This document shows positions 52,310 through 61,620 of a DNA stretch of 64,000 bases, piece after piece (position 1 is the stretch's first letter; every line of letters begins with the position of its first letter). This stretch comes from Metabacillus_B sp050107715 (GTDB lineage: Bacteria; Bacillota; Bacilli; Bacillales; Bacillaceae). Position numbers and translations under genes: made by a program. The notes beneath the pieces are model-generated. The model was not told where the DNA came from and made no database searches. It worked only from the letters and a program-made list of their open reading frames with translations. The DNA lies in contig NZ_JBNILN010000007.1 in the NCBI RefSeq assembly GCF_050107715.1, positions 62,001 through 126,000 of the forward strand, written 5' to 3'.

Positions 52310-53092
52310 ATGGGTGTGATCCGGACAGATCAATGGTTTGAGGAAGCGGTTCCTTTGAATGAACTGGGGAAAAAGCTAAAACCCTACTTTCCTGACCGAA
52401 GTGAAAAGACGCTTATTCAATATTTGCTTACTTTTGGGCTATACAAAAATCCGGAATCTGCAAAAAAAACCGTTCAGGCATTAAAAGAAGAAAAAATGTG
52501 GGCGTATGTGAAAAGAGAGGTGGAAGACTTGCGCAAAAAATGGGAGGGACCTAATGTGCCAGTATTCCTGCTCCCGGGAGATTTATCAAATGCCAAGATT
52601 CAGCGTGAATATGGAGGAAAATCAGGTCTCGCATTTTTTGATAAGCTTTTTCTTTTTCTTTCCCCGGACGTTCCGAAAACGGCGATAAAGGCATTACTGA
52701 TCCATGAGTATCATCATATTTGCCGGCTTGAAAAAAATCCAAAAAGAGAAAAGGATTATACGCTGACAGATGTTGTGATTATGGAAGGGTTGGCAGAGAA
52801 TGCGGTGCGTGAAATCCTGGGAGAGGATCAAGCGGCAGGATGGACCAGGCTGTATGCGGAGACGCAGCTAAAACAGTTTTGGAAGAAGCATATTCTGCCG
52901 AACAAGAAAGTAAAACAGGAGGACCGGCAGTTCGATAAACTGATGTATGGATTAGGAATGTATCCTAAAATGCTAGGGTACACTGCAGGCTATTTTGCAG
53001 TAAAGAAATATATGGATAAAAATGGAACTGATACACATGCCCTTTTTACAGTGCCTGCCGAAAGGATCATCCAAGACTTGAAAATAGAATAG
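52310..53092 (+). CDS. yjaZ: DUF2268 putative metalloprotease (YjaZ)
   Basis: A 260-residue protein with LLIHEYHHICRL, an HExxH zinc motif at about residue 134, and a downstream glutamate in VVIMEGLAENAVRE, the gluzincin pattern. It has no signal peptide. The ATG at 52310 follows AAGAGGTGA. The family was described as predicted Zn-dependent proteases. It lies after fabF as in B. subtilis. Confidence 0.85.
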   Translation: MGVIRTDQWFEEAVPLNELGKKLKPYFPDRSEKTLIQYLLTFGLYKNPESAKKTVQALKEEKMWAYVKREVEDLRKKWEGPNVPVFLLPGDLSNAKIQREYGGKSGLAFFDKLFLFLSPDVPKTAIKALLIHEYHHICRLEKNPKREKDYTLTDVVIMEGLAENAVREILGEDQAAGWTRLYAETQLKQFWKKHILPNKKVKQEDRQFDKLMYGLGMYPKMLGYTAGYFAVKKYMDKNGTDTHALFTVPAERIIQDLKIE

Positions 53093-53185
53093 AAAATGCG
53101 TCCATAATCTGAAGATATTGGAATATTTTCAGGTTGTCCTGCCTATACTGATTGACAAACAGAATTTGAAGGTGAGGGGTAAAAC

Positions 53186-53938
53186 ATGTTGTTTCTTCAT
53201 GATGTTTGGGTCAATTGGTTTGAGGGAGAAGAAAATGGATATAACGTGTGCCATTTTCACGAATGGCGAAAGGATGATAGCGTTGAACTGCTCGATCAGG
53301 TGCCTCTGATAAAGGTGAATCAGCTGCTGTTCCGCTATATAGAAAATGATCTTTCCGAAATTCCGCAAAGCCTCCTGAAAGACATTCATCAAAAAGCCTA
53401 CATCCGGAAAAATCATGAACGAATTCAACTGGATTACTGCTTCGTCGTAACGGATGGACAGGGGATCATTGCTGTGGATACGATCGGCTACAGCATCCCT
53501 GTCCGAAAAAGCCGATTAATCCCCCGCCAGGAACAGTTGGTTTATGAAATGGTGAAGGATGTGGAACCGGGTGATTATCCTTTCCACGGTCCGCTGCATG
53601 GGGAGGAAAAAGAATTTCACATTCTATCGCTGGGGCCTGATCACATGAGAGGACTGACAAGAAAAGAACGCCAGCTGAAGCAGCTGCTTTTTATGGCGAT
53701 GGATCAGCTGCAAACTACTCAGAACACAGCTGAAATAAAATATTGGTATACTGAATGGAATCCCCGCGAGTACGAGCAAATCAAACACCTTGCCTTCCAT
53801 GATGTCTTTGAAAAGCTCTGTTCAGAAACCATGAACGGCTGGTCGGCCAGACATAAAGCTCTTTGTGAGAACCTTGTTAAAGGACAGCCTTTTTTTGAGA
53901 AGCTATGGGAAACGGAGCACGAATCAAAAGTAAACTAA
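53186..53938 (+). CDS. yjbA: DUF3603-family protein (YjbA)
   Basis: A 250-residue soluble protein with FLHDVWVNWFEGEENGYNV at the start, IRKNHERIQLDYCFVVTDG mid-way and IKYWYTEWNPREYEQI near the end; this is YjbA. GGTGAGGGG precedes the ATG. Function unknown. In B. subtilis it lies just before trpS; here a transporter is placed between the two. Confidence 0.85.
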   Translation: MLFLHDVWVNWFEGEENGYNVCHFHEWRKDDSVELLDQVPLIKVNQLLFRYIENDLSEIPQSLLKDIHQKAYIRKNHERIQLDYCFVVTDGQGIIAVDTIGYSIPVRKSRLIPRQEQLVYEMVKDVEPGDYPFHGPLHGEEKEFHILSLGPDHMRGLTRKERQLKQLLFMAMDQLQTTQNTAEIKYWYTEWNPREYEQIKHLAFHDVFEKLCSETMNGWSARHKALCENLVKGQPFFEKLWETEHESKVN

Positions 53939-53950
53939 AGAAAGCGGACA

Positions 53951-53997
53951 AGCCCTTTATCTTACTCCTTTAGCAGGAGTAGAATGAAGGGTTTTTC
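53951..53997 (+). terminator. Terminator after yjbA
   Basis: AAGCCCTTTAT...ACTCCT pairs with AGGAGT...ATGAAGGGTTTTT. Confidence 0.65.
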
Positions 53998-54100
53998 TAT
54001 CCCAATATCCCTATACAAATCATGGAAAAAGTGCGTTATACTACCAGGTGAAGCGCTAACATCCTTTAAATCGTTAACGCAGCAAGGGGGATTCTTCATT

Positions 54101-55417
54101 ATGTCTGTTTCAGGTAATCATGCCAGTACAAAGCGCATCACGGGGAATATTTTTAAAGGATCAGTGGGGAATCTGATTGAGTGGTACGACTGGTACGTCT
54201 ATTCAGCCTTCGCCGTTTATTTTTCGGCTGAATTTTTCCCGCAGGGTGATCCGACCAGCCAGCTGCTCAACACGGCTGCCATATTTGCTGTTGGATTTTT
54301 GATGAGACCGATCGGAAGTTTATTATTGGGGAGGTATGCGGACAGGCATGGCAGGAGAGCAGCCTTAACTTTGTCCATTACGGTTATGGCTGCAGGCTCT
54401 CTCATTATCGCATGTACGCCGGGCTACAGTTCAATCGGTGTTATGGCTCCGATTATTCTTGTGCTGGCCAGACTCCTTCAAGGCCTTTCGCTGGGTGGAG
54501 AGTATGGGACATCCGCAACTTACTTATCAGAAATGGCAAGCACGGGCCGACGCGGATTTTACTCGAGTTTTCAGTATGTTACACTTGTTGCCGGCCAGCT
54601 TACAGCTCTTGGAGTTCAGATTATTCTTCAGCAATTGCTCAGTGAAGCAGATATGAGCTCCTGGGGGTGGAGAATTCCGTTTGTCATTGGGGCAATGGGG
54701 GCACTGGCAGTTTTGTGGCTGCGGCGGACCATGGATGAGTCGGAGCAATTTGAAAAGATGGGAAAGAAAAAAAAGTCGAATGCCGGTACACTGAAAGCTC
54801 TCTTAAAGCATCCAAGGGCAGTTCTTACGGTTGTGGGATTAACCCTTGGGGGAACAGTCGCGTTTTATACATATACCACTTACCTGCAAAAGTTTATGAT
54901 CAACACGTCAGGAATTCCTAAAGAGACGGTCAGCTGGATTAACTTCTTGGCGTTATTGATCTTTATTGTCCTTCAGCCGCTTGCCGGGGGACTTTCAGAC
55001 CGAATTGGCAGAAGACCTTTACTGATGGGCTTTGGAATTCTTGGAACATTGCTTACCGTTCCGCTGTTCCTGCTTCTTGAGCAGACATCCAGTCCAGTCG
55101 GTGCGTTTTTGCTTATGATGGCCGGACTGATTATTGTAACGGGGTATACTTCTATAAATGCCATTGTGAAAGCAGAGCTTTTCCCGACCCAAATCAGGGC
55201 TCTCGGCGTAGGGTTTCCATATGCTGTTACAGTAGCCGTCTTTGGGGGGACAGCTGAATTTATAGCCCTTTGGATGAAAAGTATGGGAGTGGAGTGGCTT
55301 TTCTACGTATATGTAGCTGCTTGTATTGCGGTCAGCTTCATTACGTATTGGAGAATGAGCGAGTCATCAAAAGATTCGCATCTAGAGTCAGAATGGAAAG
55401 CTGAAAATAGTAAATAA
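54101..55417 (+). CDS. MHS-family metabolite:H+ symporter (MFS)
   Basis: A 438-residue transporter with 12 predicted membrane segments. GNLIEWYDWYVYSAFAVYF at the N-terminus, GRYADRHGRRAALT in the first loop and GGEYGTSATYLSEM are signature motifs of the metabolite:H+ symporter group (alpha-ketoglutarate, citrate, shikimate or proline-betaine carriers). The substrate cannot be told. The ATG at 54101 follows CAAGGGGG; an upstream in-frame ATG at 53984 lies in the yjbA terminator. It sits between yjbA and trpS, an insertion relative to B. subtilis. Confidence 0.88.
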   Translation: MSVSGNHASTKRITGNIFKGSVGNLIEWYDWYVYSAFAVYFSAEFFPQGDPTSQLLNTAAIFAVGFLMRPIGSLLLGRYADRHGRRAALTLSITVMAAGSLIIACTPGYSSIGVMAPIILVLARLLQGLSLGGEYGTSATYLSEMASTGRRGFYSSFQYVTLVAGQLTALGVQIILQQLLSEADMSSWGWRIPFVIGAMGALAVLWLRRTMDESEQFEKMGKKKKSNAGTLKALLKHPRAVLTVVGLTLGGTVAFYTYTTYLQKFMINTSGIPKETVSWINFLALLIFIVLQPLAGGLSDRIGRRPLLMGFGILGTLLTVPLFLLLEQTSSPVGAFLLMMAGLIIVTGYTSINAIVKAELFPTQIRALGVGFPYAVTVAVFGGTAEFIALWMKSMGVEWLFYVYVAACIAVSFITYWRMSESSKDSHLESEWKAENSK

Positions 55418-55419
55418 AG

Positions 55420-55768
55420 AAAAGAGGCTGGGACATATCTAAAAATATAGTCATTAAAGCGCTCTGTTAAACTCGGCTGTAGATTGCAGTTAGCATGCAT
55501 TCGCTTATCCAGGGGCGGGCGGTAAGCCTTCTCCGCCGCTTTGCGCCTGCGGGGTCTCACCTTTCCCGCTATTCCCGCAGGAGTCTCATGCCTTCCACTC
55601 CAAACAACAGGTGGTAATAAATCAACATCATACATGAACAAAGCCTTTAAAAAAACATGAAAACGAATAAAACCGAACGATTACGAAGCTCTATATCAGA
55701 GTTTCAAATAATAGTTCGGTTTTTTTGATTAACCGGGAACCTTTTGTCCCAGCCTCTTTTTTTCTGAG
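55420..55768. repeat. Intergenic repeat element with terminal inverted repeats
   Basis: The ends are AGAGGCTGGGACAT (55421-55434) and TTTGTCCCAGCCTCT (55743-55757), inverted to each other. The inside has a GC-rich part (CGGGCGGTAAGCCTTCTCCGCC, then CGCCTGCGGGGTCTCACC and CCCGCAGGAGTCTC) and a long hairpin, AACCGAAC/GTTCGGTT plus T run, at 55671-55727. No open frame. Similar CTGCGGG...CCCGCAG sequences are common between Bacillus genes in my recollection; the name is unknown. It lies between convergent genes. Confidence 0.65.
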
Positions 55769-55780
55769 AGAAAGGGAGGG

Positions 55781-56770
55781 TTATTTCCGTTTCCTTCCTA
55801 ATCCCATCGCATTTTCCATTTTTTTCAGCATTTTATTTGCTGCACGGTTTGCGCGTTCTGCTCCATCATCGAGAATCCGGTCCAATTCGTCCGTTTCCAT
55901 TAATTCATAATACCGCTTTTGAATTGGAACGATTTCATTAACGACGACTTGGGCAAGGTCTCCCTTGAAATCTCCGTATCCTTTGCCTTCATATTTTGCT
56001 TCAAGTTCTTCTGTACTCATTCCTGTAAAGATGGAATAAATGGAAAGGAGATTGGAAACACCCGGTTTATTTTCTTTATCATATTTCACAATCCCTTCAG
56101 AATCGGTGACTGCGCTTTTGATTTTTTTCTCAATTTGCTTCGGCTCATCGAGCAGAGTAATAAAGGATTTAGTGTTCGGATCGGACTTGCTCATTTTTCT
56201 GGCTGGTTCAGCCAGGGACATGATGCGGGCTCCGACTTTTGGTATGCGCACTTCTGGAATAGTGAAAATGTCGTTGTACTTGCGGTTAAAGCGCTCTGCT
56301 AAATCCCGGGTCAATTCAATGTGCTGCTTTTGATCTTCGCCAACAGGAACAAGATCTGTTCCATAAAGGAGAATGTCCGCTGCCATAAGAGGCGGATAGG
56401 TTAATAAACCGGCAGCAACGGCTTCCTTGCCTGACGATTTATCTTTAAATTGCGTCATGCGCTCGAGCTCGCCGATGTACGCGACGCATTGAAGCATCCA
56501 TCCCGCCTGAGCGTGTGCAGGTACTTCTGACTGAATAAACAGAGTAGCTTTTTCAGGGTCAAGCCCTATGGCGACATACAAAGCAGCGAGACTGCGAGTG
56601 CTCTCCCGAAGCTTGGCTTTATCCTGATGCACGGTTATAGCATGCTGATCGACGATGCAGAAATAGCTGTTGTAATCATTTTGAAGCTCGATAAACTGCT
56701 TCATGGCACCAATGTAGTTGCCGATTGTGACAGCTCCGCTCGGCTGAATTCCGGAAAAAATTGTTTTCAA
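55781..56770 (-). CDS. trpS: Tryptophanyl-tRNA synthetase
   Basis: A 329-residue class Ic synthetase charging tRNA-Trp. SGIQPSGAVTIGNYIG (HIGH-type), YPPLMAADILLY and ARKMSKSDPN (KMSKS) are all present. The ATG at 56770 follows AGGAGTGG. It is controlled by the T-box leader immediately upstream. Confidence 0.96.
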   Translation of the reverse strand: MKTIFSGIQPSGAVTIGNYIGAMKQFIELQNDYNSYFCIVDQHAITVHQDKAKLRESTRSLAALYVAIGLDPEKATLFIQSEVPAHAQAGWMLQCVAYIGELERMTQFKDKSSGKEAVAAGLLTYPPLMAADILLYGTDLVPVGEDQKQHIELTRDLAERFNRKYNDIFTIPEVRIPKVGARIMSLAEPARKMSKSDPNTKSFITLLDEPKQIEKKIKSAVTDSEGIVKYDKENKPGVSNLLSIYSIFTGMSTEELEAKYEGKGYGDFKGDLAQVVVNEIVPIQKRYYELMETDELDRILDDGAERANRAANKMLKKMENAMGLGRKRK

Positions 56771-56794
56771 TAGAAACCACTCCTCTTAATACGT

Positions 56795-57057
56795 AATAAA
56801 AAAAGGCCCATTCATCCCTGAAAAGGGACGAATAGACCGTGGTACCACCCTGATTGCTCTCCAAATTAGAAAAGCCTCTTAGCATCCTTTAACGCAGGAA
56901 TACGGCATTGCCTACTGATTGCTGTTCGGAATGCGGCTCAAAAGTCCATTCAGCGAAGTTCATTGTCTGTTTCCAGCAACCACAGACTCTCTGAAAATGA
57001 AGGATTCGCCTACTTCTCTCTCTCTCAGCCGATGCATTTAACTGTTTCATATTATAA
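56795..57057 (-). ncRNA. T-box leader, tryptophan-specific
   Basis: The minus strand carries the T-box AGGGTGGTACCACGG (56837-56851), which pairs with the uncharged tRNA end. The specifier TGG (56946-56948) sits in the context GAATGGAC. The terminator GGTCTATTCGTCCC/GGGATGAATGGGCC with seven T lies at 56800-56838. Low charged tRNA-Trp favours antitermination and trpS expression. Confidence 0.93.
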
Positions 57058-57079
57058 AAAAGAATTGCTTTTCGTGCAA
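57051..57079 (-). promoter_or_regulatory. trpS leader promoter
   Basis: TTGCAC (57074-57079), 17-base spacer, TATAAT (57051-57056). The -35 box is close to the 3' end of the next gene upstream, at 57081. Confidence 0.8.
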
Positions 57080-57080
57080 G

Positions 57081-57434
57081 CTAAGCGTAAAAAAACCCCA
57101 GACAAACGAGCATAACACCTGTTAAAGAAGCGCCTGCCAGCATAATCGGAATAAAAGGCAAGGAGAGCAGCTCAGAGAACGGCCTCATTTCATCTGCTTC
57201 TTCTCTGCTTAAATCTCTGCCTCCGGATTGAAATGTTCTTCTGAAGCTGTAGGTAATTCCATCAAAAAATCCGCCCTGGGCCACCATGATAAACAATGCG
57301 GTGAATAAGAATGCTCCGCCAATGAGGAACAAAAGATTAATCAGGGAGAGCAGTGTCACAGAGCCATACAGTAAGATGGAGATGATCAATGAGGCAGCAA
57401 GGCCGCCAACAAATAAAATAAAACCGATTTTCAT
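57081..57434 (-). CDS. DUF3899-like membrane protein
   Basis: A 117-residue protein with three to four membrane segments (IGFILFVGGLAASLIISILL, LLFLIGGAFLFTALFIMVA and IPIMLAGASLTGVMLVCLGFF) and a charged loop RRTFQSGGRDLSREEADEM. The ATG at 57434 follows AGAGAGGGA; a GTG at 57455 is less likely. The family call is from memory of pattern and is moderate. Function unknown. It may share readthrough into trpS. Confidence 0.65.
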   Translation of the reverse strand: MKIGFILFVGGLAASLIISILLYGSVTLLSLINLLFLIGGAFLFTALFIMVAQGGFFDGITYSFRRTFQSGGRDLSREEADEMRPFSELLSLPFIPIMLAGASLTGVMLVCLGFFYA

Positions 57435-57741
57435 TTGCAATCCCTCTCTTTGCACTATTCATAATACTAGTATCGCCATAATATTTTTATCTAAAATCAT
57501 TATTGAACAAAAATAGCATCAAGGAATATATTCCTACAATTATACCCAATTTCTATTATACATTACAACATAATACAGAAGTTTACGGTAATTTTACAAC
57601 TTTACTTTAAAGCAGCAGCGAGTAGGCAGGGATTGTGTAAAAAGCCAATATAAATAAAGGGTTTTTAGGGCTTACTAACTACTAAACTAGGCTGGAATTC
57701 TTAATTTTATTTCAATATTGTAAACTTTTTAAAAAAAACAC

Positions 57742-57770
57742 ATGTACAAATATTCAAAAACTTGTATAAT
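57742..57770 (+). promoter_or_regulatory. oppA promoter
   Basis: TGTACA (57743-57748), 16-base spacer, TATAAT (57765-57770). The rest of the 57435-57814 gap is AT-rich with no other feature seen. Confidence 0.65.
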
Positions 57771-57814
57771 AGTCCTTGTAAGAATTCTCAGAAAATAAAA
57801 GGGAGGTCAACTTT

Positions 57815-59509
57815 GTGAAAAAGACTAAATTTTCACTACTTTTAGTACTTACTCTGGTACTAAGCCTATTCTTATCTGCATGCTATGGCGGAGGAGGAAA
57901 CTCAGCTAAACCTTCAGGCGGCGGCAGCGAAGGGGAAAATACAGAAAAACCCGCAGCTGACGTACCACAGGAAATCACAGTTCTTGAGACTTCTGCTATT
58001 CCTTCATTAGACAGTGCACTTGCAGAGGATACAATCAGCTTGTCTATGCTTAACAACGTAGGCGAAGGTCTTTACCGCACGGATAAAGATCAGCAGACTG
58101 TTGACGGAGTGGCAAAAGGCGATCCTGAATGGAACGAGGACGATACAGTCGCTACGGTTAAGCTGAATGAAAATGCTAAATGGTCGAACGGTGATCAGAT
58201 TAAAGCAAGCGACTTTGTATTCGCTTGGCAGCGTGCTATTAACCCTGAAACAAAATCTCCTTACGGTCCTTATATGATGTCTGGAAAAATTAAAAATGCC
58301 GCTGAAATCGCAGCAGGCGAAATGAAGCCGGAAGAACTTGGAATTAAAGCTATTGATGATACCACTCTTGAAATCACACTTGTTAAACCAATCGCATTCT
58401 TCAAATCCCTAATGGCATTTGCTACGTTCTACCCTCAAAACGAGAAATTTGTTACTGAAAAAGGGAAAGAGTACGGTATGAATGCTGATAACCTCGTATT
58501 TAACGGACCTTTCGTAATGTCTGACTGGGGCGGTAATACGAAAGAAAAATGGACTATGGAAAAGAATGACAACTATTGGGATAAAGATAACGTAACATTG
58601 ACAAAGATCAACTTCAACGTTGTTAAGGATTCCGCCACAGCAGCAAATCTTTTCGACAGCGGTGAAGCAGATGTCACTGGAAAGCTGTCTTCTGACGTTG
58701 TACCTCAATATGAAGGCGACGAAAACCTGGTTAAATGGCTTGAGCCGACAATTTTCTGGTTGAAGCTGAACCAAAAAGACGAAGCTTTGGCAAACGTGAA
58801 CATCCGAAAAGCAATTGCACAAGGCTTCAACAAAGAAGACCTCGCTGCAAGCATCCTGAACAACGGATCTGTACCGGCAAATTATGCTGTACCAAAAGAA
58901 TTTGTTAAACATCCTGATACGGGTGAGGATTTCCGTGAGGCAAATGGAGACATGCTGACATACAACCTTGAAGAAGCTCAAAAGGCTTGGGAACAAGGCT
59001 TGAAAGAAATCGGCAAAAAAGAAGTTACACTTGATTATATCGGCGGAGACACAGACTCTGCTAAGAAAACAGATGCTTATATGAAAAATCAGCTTGAGAA
59101 AAACCTTCCAGGTTTGAAAATCAACCTTAAGAGTGTTCCATTCTCCGTACGTCTTGATCTTGATACGAAAATGGAATATGACATTCAATTTGCTGGATGG
59201 GGTCCTGATTACGCAGATGCGATTTCGTTCTCTGACCTATGGATCACAGACGGCGGATCCAACAGAATGGCATACTCTAACCCTGAGTATGATAAACTTC
59301 TGAAACAAGCAACAGGCGAACTGGCTGCAGAGCCAGGCAAGCGTTTTGAAGCTCTTCAAGCAGCTGAAAAAGTCCTGATGGACGATGCTGGTCTTGCCCC
59401 GGTTTACCAGCGTGCAGCTAACGTACTGGTTGCTCCTAAAGTTGATGGCTTTGTCTATCACTTAAATGGACCAGAATATTCTTACAAGTGGATTAAAGTT
59501 ACAGAATAA
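57815..59509 (+). CDS. oppA: Oligopeptide-binding lipoprotein OppA
   Basis: A 564-residue family 5 solute-binding protein that captures peptides outside the cell, including signalling peptides in Bacillus. Lipobox LSAC (Cys23), Gly/Ser-rich linker, then the domain with KWSNGDQIKASDFVFAWQRA and FAGWGPDYADAISFSDLW. The GTG at 57815 follows GGGAGGT. A terminator between oppA and oppB should give more binding protein than permease. Confidence 0.95.
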   Translation: MKKTKFSLLLVLTLVLSLFLSACYGGGGNSAKPSGGGSEGENTEKPAADVPQEITVLETSAIPSLDSALAEDTISLSMLNNVGEGLYRTDKDQQTVDGVAKGDPEWNEDDTVATVKLNENAKWSNGDQIKASDFVFAWQRAINPETKSPYGPYMMSGKIKNAAEIAAGEMKPEELGIKAIDDTTLEITLVKPIAFFKSLMAFATFYPQNEKFVTEKGKEYGMNADNLVFNGPFVMSDWGGNTKEKWTMEKNDNYWDKDNVTLTKINFNVVKDSATAANLFDSGEADVTGKLSSDVVPQYEGDENLVKWLEPTIFWLKLNQKDEALANVNIRKAIAQGFNKEDLAASILNNGSVPANYAVPKEFVKHPDTGEDFREANGDMLTYNLEEAQKAWEQGLKEIGKKEVTLDYIGGDTDSAKKTDAYMKNQLEKNLPGLKINLKSVPFSVRLDLDTKMEYDIQFAGWGPDYADAISFSDLWITDGGSNRMAYSNPEYDKLLKQATGELAAEPGKRFEALQAAEKVLMDDAGLAPVYQRAANVLVAPKVDGFVYHLNGPEYSYKWIKVTE

Positions 59510-59539
59510 TAGAAGTTTGACAGGTTAAAAGAAAAAAAG

Positions 59540-59580
59540 AGAAAAGGGAGTATACGCTAAATCCTATACTCCCTTTTCTC
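59540..59580 (+). terminator. Attenuating terminator between oppA and oppB
   Basis: GAAAAGGGAGTATA pairs with TATACTCCCTTTTC. It lies inside the operon; partial read-through is expected. Confidence 0.8.
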
Positions 59581-59644
59581 TCCATTTATTTTGTCGAATA
59601 ATGAATAATTCGGCGGTATCTTAGTGTTTCCAGGAGGTGCGAGC

Positions 59645-60574
59645 ATGGTTAAATATATTGCACAGCGTATTTTATTTATGCTGATTACACTGTTTATTAT
59701 TACTTCGGTTACGTTTTTCCTCATGAAAATTATACCGGGTACTCCGTTTACAAATGCGAACAAACTGTCACCTGATCAGCTCGAGATGTTAAAGGAGCAG
59801 TATGGGTTAAATGAACCTCTGCCTGTTCAGTACACAAAATATATGGTGAGTGTTGCAAAAGGAGACCTTGGTACTTCCTTCACTTTTGATAATACTCCAG
59901 TAACTGCATTAATCTCCGATCGGATAGGACCATCTGCAACAATTGGGTTTCAGGCAATGCTGTTAGGCGGTTTCCTTGGGATATTTCTTGGGATAATTTC
60001 CGCACTGAGACAAAATACATGGATGGACTACGGCTCTACTCTGATTGCTGTCCTGGGTAAATCTGTACCATCCTTCGTATTTGCGGCACTGCTCCAATAT
60101 TTTATCGCCGTAAAATTAGGTTGGCTTCCAGTTGCTTTCTGGAATGGACCGGAGTACAGTATTTTGCCGACAATTGCCCTATCCATTTTTCCGCTATCCA
60201 TTGCAGCCAGATTTATGAGAACAGAAATGATTGATGTATTAAACTCGGATTATATAACGTTGGCAAAAGCAAAGGGGTCTAACTACTGGGAGGTTGCGTT
60301 TAAACATGCAATGAGAAATGCCCTCATCCCGGTTGTAACTGTGCTTGGGCCATTGGCAATCAGTTTGATGACCGGATCTCTAGTAGTAGAGAAAATTTTT
60401 GCTGTGCCAGGAATTGGTGAACAGTTCGTTACATCGATTAATGTTAATGACTATCCGGTTATCATGGGGACGACTATTTTGTTTGCAGCTCTGTTTATCC
60501 TCATCATACTTGTTGTGGATATTTTATATGGAGTCATTGATCCACGGATCAGGGTAGCAGGAGGGAAGAAATAA
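59645..60574 (+). CDS. oppB: Oligopeptide ABC permease OppB
   Basis: A 309-residue inner-membrane permease with six predicted segments. ILFMLITLFIITSVTFFLMK opens it, and the EAA loop region contains YITLAKAKGSNYWEVAFKHA. It pairs with OppC. The ATG at 59645 follows CCAGGAGG; the stop overlaps the oppC ATG by one base. Confidence 0.95.
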   Translation: MVKYIAQRILFMLITLFIITSVTFFLMKIIPGTPFTNANKLSPDQLEMLKEQYGLNEPLPVQYTKYMVSVAKGDLGTSFTFDNTPVTALISDRIGPSATIGFQAMLLGGFLGIFLGIISALRQNTWMDYGSTLIAVLGKSVPSFVFAALLQYFIAVKLGWLPVAFWNGPEYSILPTIALSIFPLSIAARFMRTEMIDVLNSDYITLAKAKGSNYWEVAFKHAMRNALIPVVTVLGPLAISLMTGSLVVEKIFAVPGIGEQFVTSINVNDYPVIMGTTILFAALFILIILVVDILYGVIDPRIRVAGGKK

Positions 60575-61602
60575 TGGCACAGCCTAAAGAAGAGTTTGAT
60601 CAGAAATCGTTTCAGCCAGTACAGGTTGATTCTCGTGAAGCAGAGGTCATTAATAAACCAAGTCTGAGCTTTTGGCAGGATTCCTGGCTGAGGGTTCGGA
60701 AAAACAAAGCAGCTATTTTAAGTTTGATCGCTCTGGCATTGCTTATCATGATGGCATTTTTAGGACCTTTCGTCAGCGGGAAGGATTTCGATACGCAAAC
60801 GGTCTCACATAACAATTTACCGCCACGGATTCAGGGTTTGGAAAATATTGGCTGGCTCCCTTTTGACGGTATGGCAGAAAGAAAAAATGGTACAGAATAC
60901 AACGCATATGAACTGAAGAAAGTAGATGAATATTACTGGTTTGGAACAGACGCTCTCGGACGGGATCAATTCACCCGTATTTGGAAAGGGACTCAGGTTT
61001 CGCTTTATATCGCTTTCTTAGCAGCAGCCATTGATATGGTAATTGGTGTTGCATATGGTGTAATCTCCGGGTACTTCGGAGGACGTCTAGATTCCTTCAT
61101 GCAACGGATTATTGAAATTCTTGTAGGTATACCAAACCTGGTTATCGTAATCTTAATGATCATTGTTTTAAAACCAGGTATCTTATCCATTACAATCGCG
61201 TTAACGATTACAGGATGGACGACTATGGCAAGGGTCGTGCGTGCTCAAGTCATTAAATACAAGAACCAGGAATTTGTGCTTGCATCCAGGACTCTCGGTT
61301 CTTCAAACCTCCGGATTATGATTAAACATTTGCTGCCAAATCTTGTAGGAGTAATTATCATTAACACAATGTTTACTATACCAAGTGCCATCTTCTTCGA
61401 GGCTTTCTTAAGCTTCATCGGGCTCGGGCTGAAGGATCCACTGGCATCTCTTGGAACCTTGATTGATGATGGTTATAGAACGATGAGGCTGCACCCGCAT
61501 CTGTTGATATACCCTGCAGTCATTATGAGTATTATTATGGTTAGCTTTAATATGCTGGCAGACGGTCTGCGCGATGCGCTGGATCCGAAAATGCGCGATT
61601 AG
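60574..61602 (+). CDS. oppC: Oligopeptide ABC permease OppC
   Basis: A 342-residue permease with a long N-terminal cytosolic tail and an outer loop (LPPRIQGLENIGWLPFDG) typical of OppC, then YWFGTDALGRDQFTRIW and the EAA loop near FVLASRTLGSSNLRIMIKHL. It forms the membrane channel with OppB. Confidence 0.95.
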   Translation: MAQPKEEFDQKSFQPVQVDSREAEVINKPSLSFWQDSWLRVRKNKAAILSLIALALLIMMAFLGPFVSGKDFDTQTVSHNNLPPRIQGLENIGWLPFDGMAERKNGTEYNAYELKKVDEYYWFGTDALGRDQFTRIWKGTQVSLYIAFLAAAIDMVIGVAYGVISGYFGGRLDSFMQRIIEILVGIPNLVIVILMIIVLKPGILSITIALTITGWTTMARVVRAQVIKYKNQEFVLASRTLGSSNLRIMIKHLLPNLVGVIIINTMFTIPSAIFFEAFLSFIGLGLKDPLASLGTLIDDGYRTMRLHPHLLIYPAVIMSIIMVSFNMLADGLRDALDPKMRD

Positions 61603-61620
61603 TAGAGGCAGGTGGAAAAC

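Noticed and set aside
58409..59188. Long antisense frame of 259 codons inside oppA
   Set aside because: Shadow frame: composition follows the codon use of oppA, and there is no ribosome binding site. The 161-codon antisense frame inside mdxE (10000-10485) is rejected for the same reason.
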